Source: DASRWI01 sp035654655 (GTDB lineage Bacteria > Bacteroidota > Ignavibacteria > Ignavibacteriales > Ignavibacteriaceae). From it: a DNA stretch of 64,000 nucleotides. How positions within the stretch are numbered: position 1 is the stretch's first letter; each line of letters opens with the position of its first letter. The DNA lies in NCBI GenBank assembly GCA_035654655.1, contig DASRWI010000021.1, forward strand, positions 124,001 through 188,000. The letters are read 5' to 3'. Under the pieces are notes generated by a model. The model ran no database searches and had not been told where the DNA came from. It was given only the letters and a program-made list of their open reading frames with translations. A program made the translations under genes and the position numbers. Of the stretch, positions 8,945 to 16,069 are shown in pieces.

Positions 8945-10544
8945 TTTGCTTTTCTTTACTTTTTTTAGTTAATGGTAATGTTATTTTAAATGTTGTTCCA
9001 TTTAATGAAGTTTCTTCTACTAAAATTCTGCCTTTATGTTTTATAATTATACCATAAGCAACTGCTAAACCTAAACCTGTTCCTTTATTTCCACCCTTGG
9101 TAGAAAAGAAAGGTTCAAAAATATGAGGAAGGTCTTTTTCTGAAATTCCTTTTCCCTGGTCAATAACTCTGATAATTGCTTCGGTATCATTAAATGATAA
9201 TTTGACTTCCAATCTGCCGCCTTCATTCATTGCTTCAACTGCATTCATTAAAATAGCAATTAAGGCCTGTTCAATTTTTTGACTATCACATTCAGCTTTA
9301 ACTTCGACTGGAGCAAAACTTTTTACAAGGTTAATCTTATTTAATTCTAAATGATGATTAATAATTATTAAACTTCTCTCAAGGATAGCTTGAATTGAAC
9401 AAAAAGAATATTCACCTTCACCTTCTTTAGAGAAGAGTAATAAATCTTTAACAATCTTTCCGCATCTTGCAGATTCATCAGAGATTAAATTTAAAAATTT
9501 AATATTTTTTTTATTTTCTTCAGTCTCAGGTTCCTTGCCGATTTTTTTTGCAATAAGCTTACTGTATGTTAATATTCCTTCAAGAGGATTATTAAGTTCG
9601 TGTGCAACTGTTGCTGATAATGTACCAAGCGAAGCTAATTTTTCAATCTGAGTTATTTGTTCGTAAATCTTTTTAAGCTCTTCATTCTTTTCTTTAACCT
9701 TATTATTTAAGGTTTCATTCCAGTCTTTAATTTCTTTATATGCAGTGTCAAGTTTAACCGCCATATTGTTAAATTCATAAGCAACATTACCTAATTCATC
9801 TTTAGTTTTAACTTTAATTTTATAATCTAAATTACCATCTGAAAGCTCACCAATACCTTTTTGTATTTGACTTAAAGGTCTATTTACGAGCATTGTAATG
9901 AATCCAATTAAGCTTATTGAAATCAAAATTGTAAGTAGAACTGCATTGGTAATGGTACTCTGAATGTTTGCATCAATAATGTTATCCATTTTTTGAGTGG
10001 ACATCATTACATCAAGTACACCCAAAATTTCCTTATCCTTTTCGTGAACGTGGCATTCAGCGGTATAACAATCTTTTTCATTGCGAATTGGATTTATAAG
10101 ACCCAAAACTTTTTTACCTGGTTTAACAGTATAAATTCTAATCATCTCATTCATTGGAAGGGTAGCTGGCAAATCAGTCCTAGAATGGCAGACTGCGCAA
10201 GATTCATCTTTAGTGTCAACTATTTGACCAACCTCGAGAGAGTCAGTAGAATAACTTATTACGCCTCGTTTATCATAAATGCGTATTTTTTCAACACCTT
10301 GTTCAGTTCCAATAGTATTAATTATGTGGTAAATATCTTCTCTTCTATTAAGAGACATACTTCTGCGAGTGGATTTCTTTATAATATCAGAGATATTGTA
10401 GGCATTCTGCGTTTCTGTAGCAGTAAGATCTTTTTTAAGTTTGGTAATATTATAGAAAGTATAAACGAAGAGGTTTAATAATATGATACCTGAAATAATC
10501 AGAATAAGCTTAACGCTGAACCTTTGAAAAAACTTGGGCTGCAT
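8913..10544 (-). CDS. Membrane histidine kinase with periplasmic heme-c sensor
   Basis: 543 residues. A transmembrane segment at about 10-32, a periplasmic domain to about 195, a second segment ending near 220, HAMP (about 220-275), coiled coil, then DHp (H-box ATVAHELNNPLEG) and HATPase (MNAVEAM, DQGKGIS, GTGLGL). The periplasmic domain holds CAVCH near residue 117 and CYTAECH near 160, a CXXCH and a CX4CH heme-c attachment site. The sensor therefore probably binds two c-type hemes and reads redox state or a gas ligand. The response regulator gene overlaps its 3' end. A 9-bp inverted repeat includes its start codon (10541-10595). Confidence 0.93.
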   Translation of the reverse strand: MQPKFFQRFSVKLILIISGIILLNLFVYTFYNITKLKKDLTATETQNAYNISDIIKKSTRRSMSLNRREDIYHIINTIGTEQGVEKIRIYDKRGVISYSTDSLEVGQIVDTKDESCAVCHSRTDLPATLPMNEMIRIYTVKPGKKVLGLINPIRNEKDCYTAECHVHEKDKEILGVLDVMMSTQKMDNIIDANIQSTITNAVLLTILISISLIGFITMLVNRPLSQIQKGIGELSDGNLDYKIKVKTKDELGNVAYEFNNMAVKLDTAYKEIKDWNETLNNKVKEKNEELKKIYEQITQIEKLASLGTLSATVAHELNNPLEGILTYSKLIAKKIGKEPETEENKKNIKFLNLISDESARCGKIVKDLLLFSKEGEGEYSFCSIQAILERSLIIINHHLELNKINLVKSFAPVEVKAECDSQKIEQALIAILMNAVEAMNEGGRLEVKLSFNDTEAIIRVIDQGKGISEKDLPHIFEPFFSTKGGNKGTGLGLAVAYGIIIKHKGRILVEETSLNGTTFKITLPLTKKSKEKQNEQQSEYSYS

Positions 10545-10595
10545 TTCTTTTGTTTAATGCCATTAATTTAACAATTAAAGCTAACTAAGAAATGC
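10541..10595 (-). promoter_or_regulatory. Inverted repeat enclosing the sensor-kinase start codon
   Basis: In the minus-strand mRNA, GCATTTCTT at 10595-10587 can pair perfectly with AAGAAATGC at 10549-10541, which contains the kinase ATG; the loop is 37 bases. Pairing would hide the start region. Sequence match is direct; a regulatory effect is inference. Confidence 0.4.
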
Positions 10596-10658
10596 AGTAT
10601 TTTCAAGTCTTTTTGTCAAAATTGTTTAATTTTTAAACTATCGGGAACCAATTATTAC

Positions 10659-11384
10659 TCATTTTGAGAAAAATATATGTTCCAATATGTTGTAATATAA
10701 ATCTTTTCCCAAAACTTTGTTCAAATGAGTTTCAACCTGACCTCCATCATTTAAGGTGGGACCAATATTTGAAAATGCATTTTTTGCATTTAGAAGTATT
10801 TTTTCAACTTCTTTTACATTTATTGAAAAATCTTCCTTGCTGATTTCAGCATACTCTAATTCTTCAGGCATAACTTCCATCAAAAGGAACCAATCATCCG
10901 CATGCTGGCTTTTAATTTCCTGTTTAAGCCTGCCAAGACAATAGAAGTTAAGCGGAGAATGTACTTTTACACTTCCCCAATTTGCAAAAAACTGAACTAT
11001 CGGGTAATGTGTCTGAATCGGCTGACCATCTTTGCAGTAATTAAAACCTGATGCTTCATCCAACATAATTTTAGCTAAAGGACTTAAACCCATATAGTAA
11101 GTATTACCAAACAGGTTTTTAAGTACAATATTATTCTTCAGATATTTATAACCATCGTTACAAGTAATACTATTTAATTGCTCAAGTATATCATCTAAAA
11201 TATTAACAATTGCTCTTTTATCAGTTTCCAGGTCGCCCGCATTTACTCTGGCGTTTTGCATAACTTTATCAAACAAGCAATCATCGCAATTAAAGTTCCT
11301 GTCGCATAGTTTGTATTGGATGAAGTTTGACTTCATCCAAATACACTGAAGATTATTAAATTCATTATTTTGATTTTGTGCCAT
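10659..11384 (-). CDS. Cys-cluster protein with glycine-cleavage-H-like domain
   Basis: 241 residues from the second in-frame ATG, chosen because GGAG lies nine bases before it; the first ATG at 11399 has no such site. The N-terminus has a cysteine cluster (CIWMKSNFIQYKLC, then CDDC) suited to zinc or Fe-S binding. A stretch near 105-170 (YMGLSPLAKIMLDEA, GSVKVHSPL) resembles the H-protein fold of the glycine cleavage system, but aligned on the SP pair the lipoyl-lysine position is a tryptophan. No membrane segment. It is the fourth gene of the redox module, 40 bases after the NrfD-like gene and upstream of the heme sensor kinase. Function unknown; a soluble partner of the module is inferred. 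Confidence 0.75.
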   Translation of the reverse strand: MAQNQNNEFNNLQCIWMKSNFIQYKLCDRNFNCDDCLFDKVMQNARVNAGDLETDKRAIVNILDDILEQLNSITCNDGYKYLKNNIVLKNLFGNTYYMGLSPLAKIMLDEASGFNYCKDGQPIQTHYPIVQFFANWGSVKVHSPLNFYCLGRLKQEIKSQHADDWFLLMEVMPEELEYAEISKEDFSINVKEVEKILLNAKNAFSNIGPTLNDGGQVETHLNKVLGKDLYYNILEHIFFSK

Positions 11385-11424
11385 TTGGAAAAACTCCATT
11401 ACACAAATTTAGAAAAAATTATTT

Positions 11425-12546
11425 TTATGATCGTACTGGTTCGTTAAATACCGGAAAGTTTTTAACGATTAATCTGAAAGCCCACATACCCAATACAACT
11501 AACATTAAAGTTATACTTATTTCATTGAAACTAGGGAAGTAAAAAATCCCTGTGCCATTACTAACAGCTGTAATGCTAACATTCAATCTGTTAAAGATGA
11601 AGCCGCCAACAATCATACAAGAAGCAATGTATAACCATTTTTTATTTTCTCTAACCTTCTTACTGGTTAGCATAAAGAATGGAATGATTACGCCAACAAG
11701 TGCTTCTAAAATGTATAATAATGAAGCTTGATCTAATTGAGCCAAATAGCCCCATTTATTTGAAAATGTAAGGTCAATCATTTTAAGAGCAAAGTTGATT
11801 CCTAAAACTATAACGCTTATAAATCCAATTTTAGATAATAAATTTAATTCAAGTTCTTTATCAAAAGCTCTTGCACTTAAAAATGCTTCAAAGATTATCA
11901 TTGCAAAACCAACTGATATTGCTGATAAGTAGAAATATACCGGCAATAAAGATGAATACCATAGTGGGCTCATTTTAGTTGGTATAATTAAAAACAATGA
12001 ACCTAATGAAGATTGGTGCAATGTAGAAAGTATGATACCTAATATGTAAATGGGAACAGAAACCTTCTTTAAAATGTTTTGTAATGTATATAGTTTAAAT
12101 CTTTCCAACACTACCGGTACAAATTCAAGGAAAAGAACTGTAGTATATAACATTACGCACCATGCAACTTCAAACATTACGGAATTGAAGTTCCACATAA
12201 TTATTGCGTGCCATATATTCCAGGGTTTTCCTAAGTCCATTAACAAACCAACCACTACAAGTACATAGCCTAAGAATGCTGTAAGAATTGCCGGTTTAGT
12301 TAAAGGTTTAAATTGTTTAATGTTGAAGATATGAGTAACTGCGCATATGGTAAATCCACCTGCTGCTAAACCCACACCGCAAAGTACATCAAATCCAATC
12401 CATAATCCCCAGGGGAAAGAATCCTTCAAAGCAGTCTGCTGAAGTCCTGTGGAGAATCTTAAAAAGGTAGAGTATAAGCCTGTCATTACAATAATGACTG
12501 CTACAGCTCTCCAAAAAGTTATTTTAGGTAAATTAAAAGCTTTCAT
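11425..12546 (-). CDS. NrfD/HybB-type polytopic quinone subunit
   Basis: 373 residues with about ten hydrophobic helices, the fold of the NrfD/PsrC/HybB family. These integral proteins bind menaquinol or menaquinone and pass electrons to a partner Fe-S protein, sometimes moving protons. The ATG at 12546 is preferred over a TTG two codons earlier. It lies 20 bases downstream of the four-cluster Fe-S gene, the standard pairing. No catalytic molybdopterin, hydrogenase or multiheme subunit is encoded beside it; the flanking genes are H-protein-like. Direction of electron flow cannot be read from sequence. Confidence 0.9.
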   Translation of the reverse strand: MKAFNLPKITFWRAVAVIIVMTGLYSTFLRFSTGLQQTALKDSFPWGLWIGFDVLCGVGLAAGGFTICAVTHIFNIKQFKPLTKPAILTAFLGYVLVVVGLLMDLGKPWNIWHAIIMWNFNSVMFEVAWCVMLYTTVLFLEFVPVVLERFKLYTLQNILKKVSVPIYILGIILSTLHQSSLGSLFLIIPTKMSPLWYSSLLPVYFYLSAISVGFAMIIFEAFLSARAFDKELELNLLSKIGFISVIVLGINFALKMIDLTFSNKWGYLAQLDQASLLYILEALVGVIIPFFMLTSKKVRENKKWLYIASCMIVGGFIFNRLNVSITAVSNGTGIFYFPSFNEISITLMLVVLGMWAFRLIVKNFPVFNEPVRS

Positions 12547-12566
12547 TTTCAAATTCTTCCTGATAA

Positions 12567-13349
12567 TTAATTATTTTTTTTATTTTCTTCTTTAGCAATT
12601 TGGTTTTTACGCTTTGTCAACCAGTACATACCTGTTAATAATACACCACCTACACCAACAACTCCGGGGATTTTATCCATTGCTTGTTTTGTAAGAGTTG
12701 GTAATGGTTGTTTTGGAAGCTGACTGAAACCAAGTTGATCAAATGGAACAGGGGATAGAACTAATACGTTTGTTCCGCCTGCTTCATCTTCCAATCCATA
12801 AACTTCAGGATAATAAGTATCAGGGTTTTCTGAGATACGTTTTTTAGCTTCAATGATTAATTCATCTCTGTCACCAAATAATGTAGCTCCAGTTGCGCAA
12901 GCTTCTGAACATGCTGTTGGTAAACCTTTACTTACTCTATCATAACACATTGTGCATTTTCTAACCACAGGATTTGTTTTGTTCCATTGATATCTTGGAA
13001 CTTTATGAGGACAAGCCTGCATACAATATCTGCATCCTAAACATTTATCTCCATCATAAATAACCGGACCAAATTCTGTTTTTGTAAAAGCACCAACCGG
13101 ACATACAGAAACGCAAGTAGGTTCCTGGCAGTGCATACACATTTTTCTTGTGAATACATCAAGCTCATTATTAGATTTATCTTTTACTTTATACTCTTCA
13201 AGAACGGTAAAAGTGTTTGCAGATAAATGGTCCTTCAAGTAATCAGAGCTTGTTTCAGGGTTATGATTTTTTTCCTTACAAGCACTATAACACTCTCCGC
13301 ATCCAACGCATTGAGTAGCATCAAAAAGTAAAGCCTTCTGTTTAATCAT
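12567..13349 (-). CDS. Four-cluster ferredoxin subunit, HybA/DmsB-like, with C-terminal anchor
   Basis: 260 residues with four [4Fe-4S] cysteine sets: CVGCGECYSAC, CMHCQEPTCVSVC, CLGCRYCMQAC, and CTMC with CSEAC after 11 residues. A hydrophobic segment near 230-250 (PGVVGVGGVLLTGMYWL) followed by lysines and arginines is a C-terminal membrane anchor, as in HybA. There is no Tat or Sec signal, so the clusters should face the cytoplasm, unlike HybA. It should carry electrons between the NrfD-like quinone subunit and an unidentified partner. Spacing of 16 bases to the upstream gene and 20 to the downstream one supports a single operon. Confidence 0.9.
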   Translation of the reverse strand: MIKQKALLFDATQCVGCGECYSACKEKNHNPETSSDYLKDHLSANTFTVLEEYKVKDKSNNELDVFTRKMCMHCQEPTCVSVCPVGAFTKTEFGPVIYDGDKCLGCRYCMQACPHKVPRYQWNKTNPVVRKCTMCYDRVSKGLPTACSEACATGATLFGDRDELIIEAKKRISENPDTYYPEVYGLEDEAGGTNVLVLSPVPFDQLGFSQLPKQPLPTLTKQAMDKIPGVVGVGGVLLTGMYWLTKRKNQIAKEENKKNN

Positions 13350-13365
13350 TTTCTTGCCCTTCTAC

Positions 13366-14022
13366 TTATTTATTCAGGAAATCATTTTGGAAACCTTCAA
13401 TGGCTTTATCATTTAAATGAGCTAAAGCTCCTTCAACGATATTACCACCATCCTGCATTGTAACGCCTGCTAATTGAGCATCGTTAATGTGGAATGATAA
13501 GAAGTCTTTTAATCTATTAAATTCTTCCTGAAGCCATTTAATAGCTTTTTCCTGTGATTTTGTTGAAGCCATTTCTTCATTCATTTTTGAAGCTTCAATG
13601 GTTAATCCCCAATCATCTTCATAAGGATTATCAACTTTTTTAGTTTCAAGATTCCTGTTAATTGATTTAACTGTGCCGGTTAATGGAGATTTGAATTTAA
13701 TAGACCTGCCTCCAAATTTTCCTTCTAATATATAATCACCTTTGTTAACTTGAGTACCTTCGGCAACTAAATTTTTTAATGATATATTTGCTAAGGATTT
13801 TAAAATAAATTCATCTATTCCTAATTTTACTATATTGTCATTTAATTTTTTCATCCAGGTATGTCCTGTTGAGAAAACGACATCTTCAGGAAATAGGAAT
13901 GATTTTTTATCAAATACTTTAAATGTAGTAAAAGCCGGATGTGTTTTTCCCTGTGCTTTTAATACAAAATAATCTATTACTATGAATAGAGCGAACATCA
14001 ATACTACAAATAATGCTACCAT
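13366..14022 (-). CDS. Membrane-anchored glycine-cleavage-H-like protein
   Basis: 218 residues, first gene of the redox module. An N-terminal hydrophobic helix (about 2-22, VALFVVLMFALFIVIDYF) anchors it. Residues 50-145 follow the H-protein pattern: TGHTWMKKL, a LGIDEF core, EGTQVNKGDYI, SPLTGTVKSIN, and PYEDDWGLTIEAS. Aligning SPLTG with the PVSG of GcvH puts a glycine where the lipoylated lysine should be, so lipoylation by the usual mechanism is unlikely; a lysine four residues before the proline is shared with the paralogue at 10659-11384. No other glycine cleavage genes are present. AGAGG sits before the ATG and a sigma54 promoter 49 bases upstream. Role inferred to be structural or electron-transfer support. 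Confidence 0.8.
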   Translation of the reverse strand: MVALFVVLMFALFIVIDYFVLKAQGKTHPAFTTFKVFDKKSFLFPEDVVFSTGHTWMKKLNDNIVKLGIDEFILKSLANISLKNLVAEGTQVNKGDYILEGKFGGRSIKFKSPLTGTVKSINRNLETKKVDNPYEDDWGLTIEASKMNEEMASTKSQEKAIKWLQEEFNRLKDFLSFHINDAQLAGVTMQDGGNIVEGALAHLNDKAIEGFQNDFLNK

Positions 14023-14070
14023 TTGGGACCTCTATGAATTAAATAATTTAAATTTCTATATCAGAAACAG

Positions 14071-14086
14071 TGCAAACAAAATGCCA
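14071..14086 (-). promoter_or_regulatory. Sigma54 (RpoN) -24/-12 promoter of the redox operon
   Basis: Minus strand reads TGGCATTTTGTTTGCA against the consensus TGGCACGNNNNTTGCW: the GG and GC pairs are exactly spaced and only two less conserved positions differ. The start of transcription should fall near 14061, giving a leader of about 39 bases before the ATG at 14022. A matching NtrC-type activator is encoded in the same run. Confidence 0.78.
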
Positions 14087-14099
14087 AGTAGATGATGAG

Positions 14100-14168
14100 C
14101 TTGTAACTAGTTGATAAATAATAACTTACAAGAATCGTTCTTTTTATTGAGAATTGAAGTTGTAAGTT
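14100..14168. promoter_or_regulatory. Putative upstream activator sites with repeated TTGTAA half-sites
   Basis: CTTGTAA at 14100, TTACAAG ending 14132 and TTGTAA at 14160. AACTTACAA (14123-14131) and TTGTAAGTT (14160-14168) form a perfect 9-bp inverted repeat. They lie about 15 to 85 bases upstream of the -24 element, where an NtrC-type regulator could bind. The binding claim is inference. Confidence 0.45.
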
Positions 14169-14302
14169 TATTAAACAGAGTCAAATTGATTAATTCTCTA
14201 AAAGTTGAAAAAGTTGAATTTTTAACACATTCTTGATGTTGAATTATTATACATCGGTTTGTAGAAAATGTATACAAAAAATTTTATCAAAGGATAGAAA
14301 TA

Positions 14303-15727
14303 ATGAAAATAGATATTTCCAAAGAGGAATTTAAGCAGGAAGGTTATAAAATAGTTGATTGGATTGCAGAATATCTAAATGAAATTGAAAAGTATCCTGT
14401 CATTGCTCAGGTAAAACCCGGAGATATAAAAAAGAAGATTGAAGATTCAGTTCCTGCTAATGGGACTTCAATGGATTCCATTATGGAAGAATTCAACAAA
14501 ACTATTGTTCCCGGACTCACTCACTGGAATCATCCCAATTTCTTTGCGTTATTTAATTCAACATCATCCTCTGCGGGAATCTTTGGGGAATTTCTTTCTG
14601 CAGCACTTAATGTAAATGGATTTCTTTGGAAAGGTTCACCATCTTTAACTGAACTTGAACAAAAAATGATGGATTGGTTTATTCAGGCTGTTGGTCTTCC
14701 AAAAAACTATTGGGGAATTATTTTCGACAGCGCATCCACAAGTACACTTCACGCAATTGCATCTGCAAGAGAACAATTGAACCTGAACATCAGGCAAAAA
14801 GGAATGAGCGGAAGAACTGACCTTCCTTTATTAAGAATTTATTCTTCCGAACACGCACATTCATCTGTTGATAAAGCTGCATTAACATTGGGACTTGGAT
14901 TGGAAAGCTTAGTAAAAATTAAAGCTGATGAAAAATTCAGAATGGATATTAAGTGTCTGAAGAACACTTTAGCTGAAGATAGAGCAAAAGGCTATTTACC
15001 TTTGTGTGTAGTTGGCACTATAGGTACAACCTCAATAACGAGTGTTGACCCGATAGATGAGATTGCAGAATTATGTGAAAGACAAAATTTATGGCTTCAC
15101 GTTGATGCTGCTTATGCAGGAGTAACTGCAATGCTTGAAGAGAAAAGAAAATTCTTTGTTGGATTGGATAGAGCAGATTCAATAGTAATGAATCCACACA
15201 AATGGTTCTTTACTCCGGTTGATATAAGTATTTATATGACAAGAAAAAAAGATTTACTAAAACGTGCATTCAGTTTATTACCTGAATATTTGAGAACAGA
15301 TATTGAAACAGAAAACCTGATGGATTATGGCTTTCAGTTAGGAAGAAGATTCAGAGCATTAAAATTATGGTTTACATTTAAATATTATGGATTGGATAAT
15401 CTAAAAAACATTTTGCGGGAACATATAAGATTAGCAGAGATGGTTAAAACATTCATTGAAGCAGATAAAGATTTTGAATTAATGGCAGATGTAAATTTCA
15501 GTACTGTTTGCTTCAGGTATAAAAAAGAAAATATGAATGATGCAGAATTAGACAAGCTTAATGAAACGCTGATGAATAACCTGAATGATACAGGCAAAAT
15601 ATATTTATCTCATACAAAAGTTAATAATAAATTTATGATAAGATTTGTAGTATCAGGATTGCGCCAGGAAGAACGCCACGTAAGAGAAGCCTGGAAATTA
15701 ATCAAAAAGGAGAGCGGAAAGATTTAA
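14303..15727 (+). CDS. Group II PLP-dependent decarboxylase (aromatic amino acid decarboxylase family)
   Basis: 474 residues, typical for aromatic-L-amino-acid and tyrosine/phenylalanine decarboxylases. The PLP lysine is in MNPHKWFF, the cofactor aspartate in HVDAAYAG, and the N-terminal region has HWNHPNFF and GFLWKGSPS, all diagnostic of the DDC family. It releases CO2 from an amino acid (probably aromatic) in the cytoplasm to give an amine. AAGGA lies before the ATG. It is monocistronic and divergent from the sigma54 operon, with 280 bases between. Substrate is not set by the visible sequence. Confidence 0.88.
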   Translation: MKIDISKEEFKQEGYKIVDWIAEYLNEIEKYPVIAQVKPGDIKKKIEDSVPANGTSMDSIMEEFNKTIVPGLTHWNHPNFFALFNSTSSSAGIFGEFLSAALNVNGFLWKGSPSLTELEQKMMDWFIQAVGLPKNYWGIIFDSASTSTLHAIASAREQLNLNIRQKGMSGRTDLPLLRIYSSEHAHSSVDKAALTLGLGLESLVKIKADEKFRMDIKCLKNTLAEDRAKGYLPLCVVGTIGTTSITSVDPIDEIAELCERQNLWLHVDAAYAGVTAMLEEKRKFFVGLDRADSIVMNPHKWFFTPVDISIYMTRKKDLLKRAFSLLPEYLRTDIETENLMDYGFQLGRRFRALKLWFTFKYYGLDNLKNILREHIRLAEMVKTFIEADKDFELMADVNFSTVCFRYKKENMNDAELDKLNETLMNNLNDTGKIYLSHTKVNNKFMIRFVVSGLRQEERHVREAWKLIKKESGKI

Positions 15728-15756
15728 GGTAAGTATGAAACATAATATTTAGGGTC

Positions 15757-15898
15757 AAAGAGAGATGGTTCATCGAGTGATTTTTGTGGGAACTCCCTCA
15801 AAAATTGTATCGAGATGCCCATCTCTCGGCAATATCGCTTCGGCCTTCTCGATACATCCCTCACTGCGTTCGTGACACTCGAAGAACCTTCGCTCTTT
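15757..15898. mobile_element. 142-bp fold-back (MITE-like) element
   Basis: The ends are 23-bp inverted repeats (15757-15779 and 15876-15898) matching at 20 of 23 positions. Inside, GTATCGAG and CTCGATAC form a second inverted pair. The block is visibly richer in G and C than its surroundings and has no ORF. It occupies much of the 342-base gap after the decarboxylase. No transposase is encoded here. Confidence 0.6.
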
Positions 15899-15927
15899 GT
15901 AATTCATTTTTTTAGTAAAGACACTTT

Positions 15928-16029
15928 TTATTTCATCAGCAGCATTTTTCTGCTTTGCTTAAAGCTGCCGCTTGTTATTGTATAGATGTAAACACCCGAA
16001 GGAAGATTTTTACCATCAAATATTGCATT
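15928..16029 (-). pseudogene. Remnant of a T9SS C-terminal sorting domain
   Basis: Reading the minus strand down to the TAA at 15928 gives a frame ending FDGKNLPSGVYIYTI, TSGSFKQSRKMLLMK, a near-perfect final strand pair of a type A T9SS sorting domain. No NYPNPFNP motif or cargo precedes it; upstream lies a hairpin and the end of the MFS gene. The body of the gene has been lost, leaving about 34 codons. Confidence 0.75.
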
Positions 16030-16053
16030 AAGTCCCTCTCCTAAGAGGGACTT
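16030..16053. terminator. Hairpin downstream of the MFS gene
   Basis: AAGTCCCTCT and AGAGGGACTT form a perfect 10-bp stem around CCTA, 17 bases after the MFS stop codon. The T-run is weak, so it may be a dispersed hairpin repeat serving as terminator. Confidence 0.5.
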
Positions 16054-16069
16054 AAAATTTATTAATATC

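Noticed and set aside
9993..10478. Plus-strand 161-codon frame
   Set aside because: It is the shadow of the sensor-kinase gene, whose domains and heme motifs are unmistakable.
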